Shown here: positions 26,537-35,373 of the stretch, piece after piece | Layout of the letters: the number at the start of each line of letters is the position of its first letter | Position numbering within the stretch: the first letter of the stretch is position 1 | Assembly (NCBI GenBank): GCA_964427155.1 | Contig: CAYRSC010000014.1 | Span: forward strand, 54,300 to 118,299 | DNA length: 64,000 bases | Origin: Desulfothermus sp964427155 | Lineage (GTDB): Bacteria > Desulfobacterota > Desulfovibrionia > Desulfovibrionales > Desulfothermaceae | Direction of reading: 5' to 3' | Program-made: the position numbers and the translations under genes | The notes under the pieces: generated by a model | Seen by the model: the letters and a program-made list of their open reading frames with translations, nothing else | Database searches by the model: none | What the model was told of the DNA's origin: nothing

Positions 26537-28855
26537 ATGCAGGACTTAATAGGACTTATCCTATGTAACTGTGGGGGGAGTTTAGAGGATAAGATAGATT
26601 TTGATTATCTAATTAAGGGGGCAAGGAGGCTTTCCCGCATAACCATGATAAAGAAGGTGGAATTTTTGTGCAGGGATGTCATGGAGATACTGGAAGAATT
26701 TAAGGGAGAGGTGGGAAGAGTCTTGTTTGCATGTTGCTCTGAGAGGTCTTCGCTTTGCTTTCATGAGGAGATGATTGAGAAATATCTGGACAAGGTGGGG
26801 ATGGATAGGGGGATGTATGAGGTGGCAAATATCAGGGAGCAGTGTGCCTGGATGCATACCAATAGAGATAGGACCACCAGAAAGGCCATGGACCTTATAA
26901 CCATGGCCTATGAGAAGTTAAAGCTCAACTCTCCTGCCTATGAGTTTAAGGACATAAAACAGGAGGTCCTTGTGATAGGAGGGGGAGTGGCAGGTATAAG
27001 TGCGGCCCAGGCCCTTTCCAAACTGGGGGTGAGTTCCACTCTGGTGGAGGAGAGACCCTATCTTGGGGGACATGCCCAGCAGGTGTCTTTTCTGTGGCAG
27101 AGTGAGGGCTCTCCTGGATTCTGTCATAGTGAATGCGTTATCCCTGTGATAAACAGGGACCTGCTTTTAGAGGAGAGGGTCTCTATCCTCACCAATTCCT
27201 CTATCAAATGGATAGAGAAGCGTCAGGGGAATTTCTATGTAGAGATAGAGTGCTCCCCTCGTTATGTGGATGCCTCTTTATGCGTTTCCTGTGGAAGATG
27301 CAGGGAAGTGTGTCCTGTAGAGGTGTCTAATGAGTTTGAATTGGCACAAAAATCTCGTAAGGCAATAGACAAGATATGTGATGTTTGTATGCCTGACGCC
27401 TATAACATAGACGCCTCTGTGTGCAATAGGTGCGGAGAATGTGTTTCTGTGTGTCCCACCAATGCCATAGACCTGGATGCCTCACCTGAGATGGTGAAGA
27501 AGGAGTTTGGGGCAGTGGTATTTGCCACGGGGTTTAATACCAAGGACATGAAGGAATTCCCCCATCTTGCATATGAGAGACCCAATGTGATAACCCTGTT
27601 GGAATTTGAGAGGATGATAGGGAATAGGTTTTATGGCAGGCCTCCCATGAGCGTGACCTTTGTGTTGTGTCAGAAGGATAGGGTGGGATATTGTTCCAGG
27701 CTCTGCTGTGAGGTGGTGGCAAAACATGCCTACAGGATGTCCAAGTTCTTTATGGGGACCGAGACACTGGTGATATATAAAGACCTTAGGACCGCTGGAA
27801 GGCTGGGAGAGGTGTTGAGGAGGAGCTCTGAAGAGGCAGGGGTAGAATTTATACGTGCAGAGGTGAAATCCATAGAAGGGGATGAGGAATGGCTCACCCT
27901 CCATACTGATCAGGGAGAATTTGAGACCCAGCTTGTGGTCTTGGCAGAACCCCTTATTCCCTCCTCCCTGAGGGTGGCAAAGATGCTTGGACTTCAGCTA
28001 GATGAATTTGGTTTTCCCGTGGAGTTTCAGCCCAAGGTGGTGAGACCCCTGCAGAGCTATGTGGATAGGGTCTTCCTGGCTGGGGCGGCCAAGGGATTTA
28101 AGGATGTACAGGAGAGTATAGAATCTGGAAATATGGCGGCACTGAGGGCCTATGAGGCCATTAAGGGGAAAAAGGAGCGCTTTGTGTCAGTGAGTCTGGT
28201 GGAGAAGTGTTCAAAGTGCGGCATGTGCATACCTATTTGTCCTCATGGCGCAATAAGTGCTAGAGAAAAAGATACAGGTCGCACCATCCTTCTGGACCCT
28301 GCAAGGATTGAAGAGAAGGACCTAAAGGATCTGGAGATAGGGATAGATCCTGCATTTTGTAAGGCATGTGGGATGTGTTATACAACCTGTCCTTCCCGAG
28401 CAATAAGGCTCTTAAATCTGGAGGAGTATCAGATATTGAAGATGGCAGAGAGGGCCTTTGAGAATATGGAGGAAGGGGGCCCCAGGATACTTGCCTTCCT
28501 GTGTTACTGGTGCTCTTATGGGGCCGCAGACATGGCTGGGATAAAACGTATGGAGATAACAGAGAATTTTAGGACCATACGGATGAGGTGTTCTGGGTCT
28601 GTAAGTCCTGAGGTCCTCACTGAGATCTTGTTTGAAGATATGGCGGATGGGATACTGGTGGCAGGATGTCCCCCTGACAACTGTCATCACCTGTGGGGAA
28701 ATTATGTAACAGATAAGAGGGTAAAACTCATGCAGGATACCCTCTCGGACTTTGGTATAGACAAGAGCCGTCTCAGGTGGGAATATATTGGAGTACCCCA
28801 GTGGGACCTTATTGCGAAGGTCCTGAATTTTATGGATAAGGGCCTCAGATCGTGA
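26537..28855 (+). CDS. HdrA-like flavoprotein fused to an MvhD domain
   Basis: A 772-residue iron-sulfur flavoprotein that accepts electrons from the hydrogenase. N-terminal HdrA part (LCNCGGSLEDKIDFDYL), FAD fold at 143-171 (VLVIGGGVAGISAAQAL), clusters at 249-260 and 296-307, C-terminal clusters at about 558 and 608, and from 647 a complete MvhD domain (FLCYWCSYGAADMAG, AGCPPDNCHHLWGN). In methanogens MvhD and HdrA are separate; here they are one chain, as in QmoB. No hdrB or hdrC lies beside it, so the partner that receives the second electron pair is not in this operon. Confidence 0.9.
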   Translation: MQDLIGLILCNCGGSLEDKIDFDYLIKGARRLSRITMIKKVEFLCRDVMEILEEFKGEVGRVLFACCSERSSLCFHEEMIEKYLDKVGMDRGMYEVANIREQCAWMHTNRDRTTRKAMDLITMAYEKLKLNSPAYEFKDIKQEVLVIGGGVAGISAAQALSKLGVSSTLVEERPYLGGHAQQVSFLWQSEGSPGFCHSECVIPVINRDLLLEERVSILTNSSIKWIEKRQGNFYVEIECSPRYVDASLCVSCGRCREVCPVEVSNEFELAQKSRKAIDKICDVCMPDAYNIDASVCNRCGECVSVCPTNAIDLDASPEMVKKEFGAVVFATGFNTKDMKEFPHLAYERPNVITLLEFERMIGNRFYGRPPMSVTFVLCQKDRVGYCSRLCCEVVAKHAYRMSKFFMGTETLVIYKDLRTAGRLGEVLRRSSEEAGVEFIRAEVKSIEGDEEWLTLHTDQGEFETQLVVLAEPLIPSSLRVAKMLGLQLDEFGFPVEFQPKVVRPLQSYVDRVFLAGAAKGFKDVQESIESGNMAALRAYEAIKGKKERFVSVSLVEKCSKCGMCIPICPHGAISAREKDTGRTILLDPARIEEKDLKDLEIGIDPAFCKACGMCYTTCPSRAIRLLNLEEYQILKMAERAFENMEEGGPRILAFLCYWCSYGAADMAGIKRMEITENFRTIRMRCSGSVSPEVLTEILFEDMADGILVAGCPPDNCHHLWGNYVTDKRVKLMQDTLSDFGIDKSRLRWEYIGVPQWDLIAKVLNFMDKGLRS

Positions 28856-28867
28856 TGGAGGTGGGGA

Positions 28868-28899
28868 GAGAGGGGGTAGGTCCCCTCCTCCCTCTTTTT
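28868..28899 (+). terminator. Probable terminator after the hydrogenase operon
   Basis: Stem GAGGGG / CCCCTC with a 6-base loop and further pairs past a bulge, followed by a T-rich stretch with TTTTT at 28895-28899. It lies between two convergent genes and may stop both. Confidence 0.55.
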
Positions 28900-28904
28900 C
28901 TATT

Positions 28905-29735
28905 CTATTCCACCCCTGTGACCACAGACCTCCTTATTCCCAGCTTATTAAACCAGGAGGGGTGTTTTTTCATAAACTTCCATGAGTTTTCCAGGTCCTC
29001 TTTTGTATGGGGCTCAAGGGTAAAGGAGGGGGTGAGTTCCAGGAGTTCCAGACCCGCAAATAGCTCTGCCCAGGGAATATTCCCCACTCCGAGACCGAGG
29101 TGGAGGTCTGCCACCCCATCATTGTCGTGGAGGTGAAGGTGTTTTAAAAAAGGGGAGAGTACCTGTATCCATAGGGCCATGTTATTATACCTCATTCCCC
29201 CACTATAACTGGCCCAGTGACCCACATCAAAACAGAATCGGATATTATAGGGTGCCAGTTCAGATAAAAGGTCTGCCAGGGGGCGGGGATCGTATTCCCT
29301 TACATTCTCTAGGTATAGAGGGGGATGTTCCTCCCATTCATGGTGGAGTTCTGTCCATGTCTGGATGGAACGGTTGAGCCATCTTGAGAATATTTCGTTA
29401 TATAGGGGGATAAAATTTGCGTGAGCAACCATAAAGCGAGGGTTGTATATCTGGGCGATTTTTACGGCGGATTTGAGCCTTTCCCTGGTGGCCCTGAGTA
29501 TCATCTCATCAATACTGCCAGGCTGGAGGTCGTGAAATGGGAGGTGGATAGAGCATATGAGCCCTGCCTCCCTGAAGGCCTTTGCGGTCTCCCTGTGCCA
29601 TTCCTCTGGTATCTCGTCAATGGAGATGGAGTCCAGGCCCAGCTCAGGGTTTATCATCTTGGATATGAAATAGTCTAGATATCCCCTATCTTCATAGATA
29701 TATCTGAGAGGTAGATTTACAAAATAGCGCCCCAT
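28905..29735 (-). CDS. Sugar phosphate isomerase/epimerase family TIM-barrel protein
   Basis: A 276-residue AP-endonuclease-2/xylose-isomerase-like TIM barrel. Metal-ligand type segments are visible: ICSIHLPFHDLQPG, FMVAHANFIP, PLYLENVREYDPRP, FCFDVGHWASYSG, HLHLHDNDGVADLHLGLG and FTLEPHTKEDLENSW. The substrate is unknown. No signal peptide. Downstream of the Csd4-like gene on the same strand, 15 bases apart. Confidence 0.85.
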   Translation of the reverse strand: MGRYFVNLPLRYIYEDRGYLDYFISKMINPELGLDSISIDEIPEEWHRETAKAFREAGLICSIHLPFHDLQPGSIDEMILRATRERLKSAVKIAQIYNPRFMVAHANFIPLYNEIFSRWLNRSIQTWTELHHEWEEHPPLYLENVREYDPRPLADLLSELAPYNIRFCFDVGHWASYSGGMRYNNMALWIQVLSPFLKHLHLHDNDGVADLHLGLGVGNIPWAELFAGLELLELTPSFTLEPHTKEDLENSWKFMKKHPSWFNKLGIRRSVVTGVE

Positions 29736-29750
29736 GTGAACCCCTCTTTT

Positions 29751-31475
29751 TTATTTTCCTGTTAAATAGATGGTCCCACATCTCTTTGCCAGGTCTGTAT
29801 CCATAAATACAAGCACGTTTCTCTCCCCTTTTTTAATATGGACCTTCTTATCCATCAAAGGAGAGTTTTTTTCAAATATAACCACATGGCTGGAGTAGTT
29901 GCCCTCTGGAAATATACAGATGTGATATTCACCAGGTGGGAGATGGATCTCTTTTTTCTCCCCTATAGGATACACCCATGTCTTATCTCCCCTGGTGAGG
30001 CTGATGCCATATATTCCCTTAGGAAAGACCATTATGTGTATCCTTGAAAGGGACCTGTTCCCCCTTTCCCTCACAAGGTCACACATCCATGCCCCCCCTT
30101 CTTTAAGGGGGCTTATGTATTTCTTCATAAAGAAGTCCCTCTCCAGGATGATGTCTGTGCCCATATCCTGCCCACTGTTATATCCGCTATGGGAGAGATA
30201 GCCCTTTAGATTGAGGACCTCATCCCCTCTTCCCCCTAAGATACCCATAATTACGAGGGTGTCTCCCTCGTGGGCCAGGAGATATCCCCCAGCAGGGACG
30301 CATAAGACCTTGTTGTTTAGTTGGCAAACAAAGATGTCTTTCTCAGAGGGTGGAAAGGGGACCCTGTGGTATAATACCTTCCATTTCCTTATTTCCCTGC
30401 CATCCAGGGTGAGGAGAAGGTGGGAGATGGGGGAAGATAGAGGAACTGCCTTTAATCGGAGTAGGTTTAGATTGGGGAGAGATGGGGTAAATAGTCCTAT
30501 CTCCGGCAGGAAGGAGGGAGGTACTTTATGGCTTATCTTCATCAAAGGAGAGAGTGTTATTTGTCTTTTATCCATGATATTGGTATCTCCAATGAGTATC
30601 TTGACCTCCCTGGGGGAAGGAAAGAGTATCTCCCTCTCATCCACATGGGAGATATCCACAATGACCCCAAGTTTTTTTAACACCATTTTCGTGGCCGTGA
30701 GCTGGATCTTCCACTTCCATCTTAGATTCTTTATGTCCTTACTCACTTCTATGGCAAATGCAGGTATCTCCCTTTTGGTGAGGGCATAATAGGTAAGGGA
30801 CTTTCTCTGTTCTGGATACATGGTGGAAGGGGAGATGGTATCTGTATTAAAGATCTTAAACCAGTATCTTTTGTTGGGGATTTGTGCGTTTAGGGCGTTT
30901 AGGATGGGACGAATGGTATTGCCCAGAGGGAGTTTGTTCTTATAAGTATAGGTGTCTATTATAAAGGACTGGCCATATCTTTTGGGGTTTCTCATCTCAC
31001 TTATAAATACTGGACTATAAAATCCTGAACCTTCATGGAGGTGAATAAGGCCATCGCACAGGGAGATCAAAAATCTTATGGCATCTGCAAGGTGGTCTTC
31101 GTAGAACTGACAGTAGCGCCTGTCAAACCTCCTGTTGAGGTCCACGTTTATACCCCGTTTCCTTTTGAGGAGAGATGGGATATTTGCCCTAGGTACCACA
31201 ATTAGGTTGCCCTTCAATACCTTTGACATGAGAAGGGATTGGGCGGTGAGCACCCCACATATTTCATCCCCCTGTATCCCCCCCTGCACCATTACAGTAG
31301 GGCCAGGTCTGTCTCCCTGGATAAAAAATACCTTGAGGGGGAATTGGGTGTGTTGGAAAAATACCACCTTTTTTATAGAATAGCCCCATATCTCCCCACA
31401 GAGAAGAAAGCACATGGAGACATAGATGAGGAAAGACAGCAGGAAGACCCTGCTGGAGCCTATTTTTTGGACCAT
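29751..31475 (-). CDS. M99/M14-type carboxypeptidase, Csd4-like
   Basis: Probable periplasmic D,L-carboxypeptidase trimming peptidoglycan peptides. The 574 residues start with a signal peptide (VFLLSFLIYVSMCFLLCG). The metal site shows as VMVQGGIQGDE: Gln replaces the usual first His of HxxE, the same unusual Gln-x-x-Glu ligand pair known from Helicobacter Csd4. The third His is probably in DGLIHLHEGSGFY. The C-terminal half (after about residue 300) is of beta-rich character (for example KEIHLPPGEYHICIFPEG). The start overlaps the end of the Csd6-like gene by 16 bases. Confidence 0.8.
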   Translation of the reverse strand: MVQKIGSSRVFLLSFLIYVSMCFLLCGEIWGYSIKKVVFFQHTQFPLKVFFIQGDRPGPTVMVQGGIQGDEICGVLTAQSLLMSKVLKGNLIVVPRANIPSLLKRKRGINVDLNRRFDRRYCQFYEDHLADAIRFLISLCDGLIHLHEGSGFYSPVFISEMRNPKRYGQSFIIDTYTYKNKLPLGNTIRPILNALNAQIPNKRYWFKIFNTDTISPSTMYPEQRKSLTYYALTKREIPAFAIEVSKDIKNLRWKWKIQLTATKMVLKKLGVIVDISHVDEREILFPSPREVKILIGDTNIMDKRQITLSPLMKISHKVPPSFLPEIGLFTPSLPNLNLLRLKAVPLSSPISHLLLTLDGREIRKWKVLYHRVPFPPSEKDIFVCQLNNKVLCVPAGGYLLAHEGDTLVIMGILGGRGDEVLNLKGYLSHSGYNSGQDMGTDIILERDFFMKKYISPLKEGGAWMCDLVRERGNRSLSRIHIMVFPKGIYGISLTRGDKTWVYPIGEKKEIHLPPGEYHICIFPEGNYSSHVVIFEKNSPLMDKKVHIKKGERNVLVFMDTDLAKRCGTIYLTGK

Positions 31476-32725
31476 GATTCTCTCTCTATGAGATAAGAGC
31501 CCTCATGAGGCTCAATTACCAATATCTTCTTCCCCCTGTCGTGGTAATCTTTGGCCCAATAATCCTGCAGAAAGGACACCTCAAAGCCAGAGCGTACCAT
31601 CTTTATATGGACCTGGGATATCTGGATGGATAGGGGAGGAGACTGAGACCATATCTTCTTTTTATGGGCCACTATGGCATTTAGTCCTCTCCTGTTGTTC
31701 TGCGAGGCATTTTTGTCATAAAAAAGGGCATATTCTCTTATGTCTGCACCCTTCCATGCCCTTAGCCACCTGTCCAGAAACATTGTTATCCTTTTCTTTG
31801 ACTCAGCTAGATATCTCCTGTGTAGGTGAAGGGCCTTTTCTCTCCATTCACTCCCAACTATCTTCCATCCTCCACCCACTTTCATCCAATAGAGCCTCTT
31901 CACTCCCTCTGATTCAAAGAGAGGGCTTCTAAAGTATTGATAAAAAAAGCTCACCCAATAATAGGGACCCTTCACAAGGTATATTTTTGGAATAAAAATA
32001 TCAATCCATTTATATCGCTTAAAATAGCCCAGTTTTTTGGCTACAAAGGAGGAAAACCTCTTTCCTGAGGACCTACTAAACAAGAGGGGATTGTATAGAG
32101 AGAAGAACTCTGGGTCCTTTCTTTCCCATAGGGTCTTCCATCTCTTTACCCTCTGGAGGATGAGTGCTTCTTCCTGGGATAGTTTTTTGGGTGCTCTTTT
32201 GAGGATGGAGATCTCTCGTGCAATCAAGATGGGGCTAAAACCCTGTTTAATGATGTGTTGAAGACTGTAGAGAAACTGGGTATGCACTGCAACACATCCC
32301 TTGGTATCCCTGGGAAGGAGTCTTTTTCCCCTCCCATGAAGCCATATCCCGTGGCCATATTTTCCAAATATCCTGTCCACTGGATTGGGATAGTTCAATC
32401 CATATGCTATCCCTCCATACAGGGTATAATTTAATCTTTCCCTGATCCTGTGAGTGATAAAATATACCCCCTCAGGGGTCCTCATATCTCCTTCTGAAAA
32501 TTTGTCTCCATCCCGATTTCCCGTGGAACACTGTTTTTTCATAAGGAGTCTCAGGGTACTGTTATAGGAAAATAGATATATTTCCTGTTTTGATTTATCC
32601 ACCACAAAAAAATATGGCGGGAGGTGAGGGAGGGGGGCTATAGTAATTTTCTGGGCACCACTCTTATCAGGTAAAAAGATAAATATGACTATGGCCACTA
32701 AGGAGATGGTGATTATACGTCTCAT
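31460..32725 (-). CDS. L,D-transpeptidase/carboxypeptidase (YkuD) with NTF2-like tail, Csd6-like
   Basis: A 421-residue exported enzyme with an N-terminal signal segment (TISLVAIVIFIFLPDKSGA). The YkuD domain has the catalytic pattern HGIWLHGRG...DTKGCVAVH, Cys being the nucleophile. The C-terminal 130 residues (MFLDRWLRAWKGADIREY... to the end) look like an NTF2-like domain, as in Helicobacter Csd6, an L,D-carboxypeptidase. The overlap with the Csd4-like gene indicates that the two act together on peptidoglycan stem peptides, possibly setting cell curvature. Confidence 0.83.
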   Translation of the reverse strand: MRRIITISLVAIVIFIFLPDKSGAQKITIAPLPHLPPYFFVVDKSKQEIYLFSYNSTLRLLMKKQCSTGNRDGDKFSEGDMRTPEGVYFITHRIRERLNYTLYGGIAYGLNYPNPVDRIFGKYGHGIWLHGRGKRLLPRDTKGCVAVHTQFLYSLQHIIKQGFSPILIAREISILKRAPKKLSQEEALILQRVKRWKTLWERKDPEFFSLYNPLLFSRSSGKRFSSFVAKKLGYFKRYKWIDIFIPKIYLVKGPYYWVSFFYQYFRSPLFESEGVKRLYWMKVGGGWKIVGSEWREKALHLHRRYLAESKKRITMFLDRWLRAWKGADIREYALFYDKNASQNNRRGLNAIVAHKKKIWSQSPPLSIQISQVHIKMVRSGFEVSFLQDYWAKDYHDRGKKILVIEPHEGSYLIERESWSKK

Positions 32726-32758
32726 TGATCAAATATATGAATTCTGGAGGAAGTATCT

Positions 32759-33310
32759 TTATTTTGAGGCCAGAAGCTCTCCCCTGGTGAAGATAGGTGT
32801 TAGTTTATAACCTGCCTTTTCTATATTTTCATAGCCCCCTTCTTCTCTATCTAGTACACACAGTATCTGTCCTATCTTAAATCCCGCATCTTCAATGGCC
32901 TTACACGCCCTCAGTACACTCCCTCCTGTTGTTACCACGTCCTCTACCAGTGCCACAGATGCCTTTTCTCCTACATTTGAAATTCCCTCTATAAAACGGT
33001 TGGTCCCATGCCCCTTGGGCTCTTTTCGGACAATAAGGGCAGGAATAGGTCTTTTTTTTAGATAAGATACCAGAGTAATAGAGGTTACCAGGGGATCTCC
33101 CCCCAGGGTAATCCCTGCCACTGCCTCAATATCTGGATTTAACATACTTAGAAATATATTCCCCAATAGATAACTTCCTTCTGGATGGAGTGCTGTGGGT
33201 TTGCAGTCAAAATAATAATCACTTTTTTTCCCGGAGGTAAGCACCACCTCTCCTTCTATATACGACTTTTCTAAAAGTAGTCTTGCCAGTCTCTGTTTTA
33301 GTTCCTGCAT
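32759..33310 (-). CDS. pyrE: Orotate phosphoribosyltransferase
   Basis: Makes OMP from orotate and PRPP. The 183 residues show GEVVLTSGKKSDYYFDCK, VAGITLGGDPLV, the RKEPKGHGTNRFIEG catalytic loop and the PRPP motif VALVEDVVTTGGS. Length is slightly short of the usual 200 or so but complete. The start overlaps the purB end by 13 bases. Confidence 0.95.
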   Translation of the reverse strand: MQELKQRLARLLLEKSYIEGEVVLTSGKKSDYYFDCKPTALHPEGSYLLGNIFLSMLNPDIEAVAGITLGGDPLVTSITLVSYLKKRPIPALIVRKEPKGHGTNRFIEGISNVGEKASVALVEDVVTTGGSVLRACKAIEDAGFKIGQILCVLDREEGGYENIEKAGYKLTPIFTRGELLASK

Positions 33311-34614
33311 GTGACATTGTCCCCTTTAAATACCCTGTTATATATCTCATCCTCATATCGGAGATAATATGAGACATCAAAGAGCCCTTTGAGTTCCTCA
33401 GGAGAAAGATAGGAGGTGATTTCCTTGTCCTCTATTACCTTTTCATATAGGGGCACCTTTTCCTTCCATGAGCGCATGGCCTGGGCCTGGACCATTTCAT
33501 AGGCCCTTTGCCTGGGAAGACCCTTGTCTATAAGTGCAAGTAATACCCTTTGGGAGAAGAAGAGGCCATGGGATAGATAGAGGTTCTTTTCCATATTTTC
33601 TCTGTTTATCTTTAGATTTTTGAGCAGGGATGTGAGACGTGCAAGCATATAGTCAATGAGGATGGTGGAATCTGGCATGATTATTCTCTCCACTGAAGAG
33701 TGGGAGATGTCTCGCTCATGCCATAGGGCCATATTTTCCAGAGATGCCATGGAGTTTGACCTCACCACCCTTGCTAGGCCACAGAGGTTCTCAGCAGATA
33801 TGGGATTTTTCTTGTGGGGCATGGCCGATGAACCCTTCTGGCCCCTGCTAAACCCCTCTTCCACCTCCAGTACCTCTGTCCTTTGAAGGTGTCTCAGCTC
33901 CAGGGACAGCCTCTCTATACTCCCTGCTATCTGGGCAAGCACACAAAAATAAGATGCATATCTATCTCGCTGGATGATCTGGGTGGAGATGGGGTCTCTC
34001 TTCAGTCCCAGGATCTTACACGCTATTTCCTCTACCTCTGGCATGAGGTGGGCATATGTACCCACTGCACCTGAGATCTTTCCCACAGAGATCTCATCTA
34101 GGGCCCTTTCCCATCTTTGTCTTTGTCGTGAAAATTCTGCATAAAAGGTGGCCATCTTGAGTCCAAAACTGGTGGGTTCTGCATGGACTCCGTGGGTCCT
34201 GCCCATTACCACCACGCCCTTATACCTGAAACTCATCTCCTTTAAGACCTCAAGGAGGTCATCTAGGTCATGCATAATTATTCCCCCTGCCTCCCTCAGG
34301 AGCAGGGCGTTTGCAGTATCCACTATGTCAGAGGAGGTACATCCTAGATGGATAAACCTAGAGGCAGGGCCCACCTTTTCTTCCACTGCAGTCAAAAAGG
34401 CAATTACATCATGTTTTGTGGTCTCTTCTATCTCCAGGATCCTTTTGAGGTCAAAATCCGCCTTTTTTCGGATCTCCTCCATTTCCCTCTCAGGGATGTG
34501 TCCCAGCTTATGCCAGGCCTCACATATGGCCACCTCCACATCCAGCCACTTTCGGAACTTATTCTCCAGGGACCATATACGCTTCAATCTGTCCCTGGTG
34601 TATCTCTCTATCAT
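33298..34614 (-). CDS. purB: Adenylosuccinate lyase
   Basis: Acts twice in purine synthesis (SAICAR to AICAR, adenylosuccinate to AMP). The 438-residue fumarase-superfamily protein has HLGCTSSDIVDTANAL, MGRTHGVHAEPTSFG with the general acid His, and the signature loop GSSAMPHKKNPISAENL. Overlaps pyrE; a transcript of purB-pyrE-Csd6-Csd4 is likely. Confidence 0.96.
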   Translation of the reverse strand: MIERYTRDRLKRIWSLENKFRKWLDVEVAICEAWHKLGHIPEREMEEIRKKADFDLKRILEIEETTKHDVIAFLTAVEEKVGPASRFIHLGCTSSDIVDTANALLLREAGGIIMHDLDDLLEVLKEMSFRYKGVVVMGRTHGVHAEPTSFGLKMATFYAEFSRQRQRWERALDEISVGKISGAVGTYAHLMPEVEEIACKILGLKRDPISTQIIQRDRYASYFCVLAQIAGSIERLSLELRHLQRTEVLEVEEGFSRGQKGSSAMPHKKNPISAENLCGLARVVRSNSMASLENMALWHERDISHSSVERIIMPDSTILIDYMLARLTSLLKNLKINRENMEKNLYLSHGLFFSQRVLLALIDKGLPRQRAYEMVQAQAMRSWKEKVPLYEKVIEDKEITSYLSPEELKGLFDVSYYLRYEDEIYNRVFKGDNVTCRN

Positions 34615-34629
34615 TAAATTTCCCCTCTG

Positions 34630-34926
34630 CTAGGTGGTTTTAGAGGTCTGTGTGGATGCATTAGTGGATGCACTCACCTTTTCCTTGCCCTTGCTGGGTT
34701 TGTCTTTTTTACCATTTCCATTACCACTTCCATTACCACCTTTGGAGGATCTGCCATAGTCGGTGACATACCATCCAGAACCTTTCAGGATGAAAGATGT
34801 ATGGGAGATAAGTCTCTTTGCCCTGGCTCCACACCTGGGACACATTACCTCTCTTTCCTCAAATCCCTTCTGCCATTCCTCAAAGACCTCTCCACAGCCC
34901 TCACATTCATATTCATATATTGGCAT
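34630..34926 (-). CDS. FmdB family zinc ribbon protein
   Basis: A 98-residue small protein starting MPIYEYECEGCGEVFEEWQK, with a Cys4 zinc ribbon (CEGC...CPRCG) in the first 40 residues and a Ser/Gly/Lys/Thr-rich disordered tail. FmdB-type regulators have been linked to one-carbon and amide metabolism, but most members are uncharacterised. ATG 34926 is favoured over one three codons earlier because of its spacing from AAGGAGGTGG. Confidence 0.9.
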   Translation of the reverse strand: MPIYEYECEGCGEVFEEWQKGFEEREVMCPRCGARAKRLISHTSFILKGSGWYVTDYGRSSKGGNGSGNGNGKKDKPSKGKEKVSASTNASTQTSKTT

Positions 34927-35031
34927 CCCATCCACCTCCTTCTCTAAGATTCCAACCCCTCACTTTTTCTGGAGAAAAATATAAGCCTCTTTTTATACAA
35001 GTCAACGTTCTGAATCCTCTTCTGTCTTCTG

Positions 35032-35154
35032 CTACGAGCGGGAGGACCTTGCTGCAGCAATTGCCTCCTTTATCCTCTGTTTTAATCTCTTTCTCCTTCT
35101 CCTCCTCCTGCGATCCAGCTCTTTTCTCCTCTCTATCTTTTTGTGTCTGGCCAT
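35032..35154 (-). CDS. Small, extremely arginine-rich protein (40 residues)
   Basis: A short ORF starting ATG at 35152-35154 with GGGAGG six bases upstream. The product is MARHKKIERRKELDRR then five more Arg, KRLKQRIKEAIAAA and RSSRS: 17 Arg and 6 Lys of 40. The helical, charged pattern resembles small basic nucleic-acid- or ribosome-binding proteins, but I do not recognise a family. The spacing, ribosome site and clean start support a real gene. It sits upstream of fmdB and downstream of a terminator. Confidence 0.65.
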   Translation of the reverse strand: MARHKKIERRKELDRRRRRRRKRLKQRIKEAIAAARSSRS

Positions 35155-35294
35155 ATAAACCTCCCTTTAACCTGATTTTTGACAAAGTTCAGTTTTTAAC
35201 AGCTAACCTTTCCCTTGTCCAGCATTAGTCACAGGTAAAATAATGGGGGCATGGGTCCCTTTGGAGGAAAAGTATCAAGGTATGGCACAAGGGC

Positions 35295-35323
35295 AAAAGG
35301 GGACCCCTCCCCTGGAGAGGGTC
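35295..35323 (-). terminator. Probable terminator after the DUF89-like gene
   Basis: On the minus strand, GACCC-T-CTCC / GGAG-GGGTC forms nine pairs around a bulged T with a 3-base loop, followed by CCCCTTTT. A second small perfect hairpin CTAACT/AGTTAG lies 10 bases upstream on the transcript. The remaining 35155-35290 shows no gene. Confidence 0.5.
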
Positions 35324-35373
35324 ATCAGAATTGTCCTAACTAGGGAGTTAGTCAGATTATCTTACGAGGCTTT

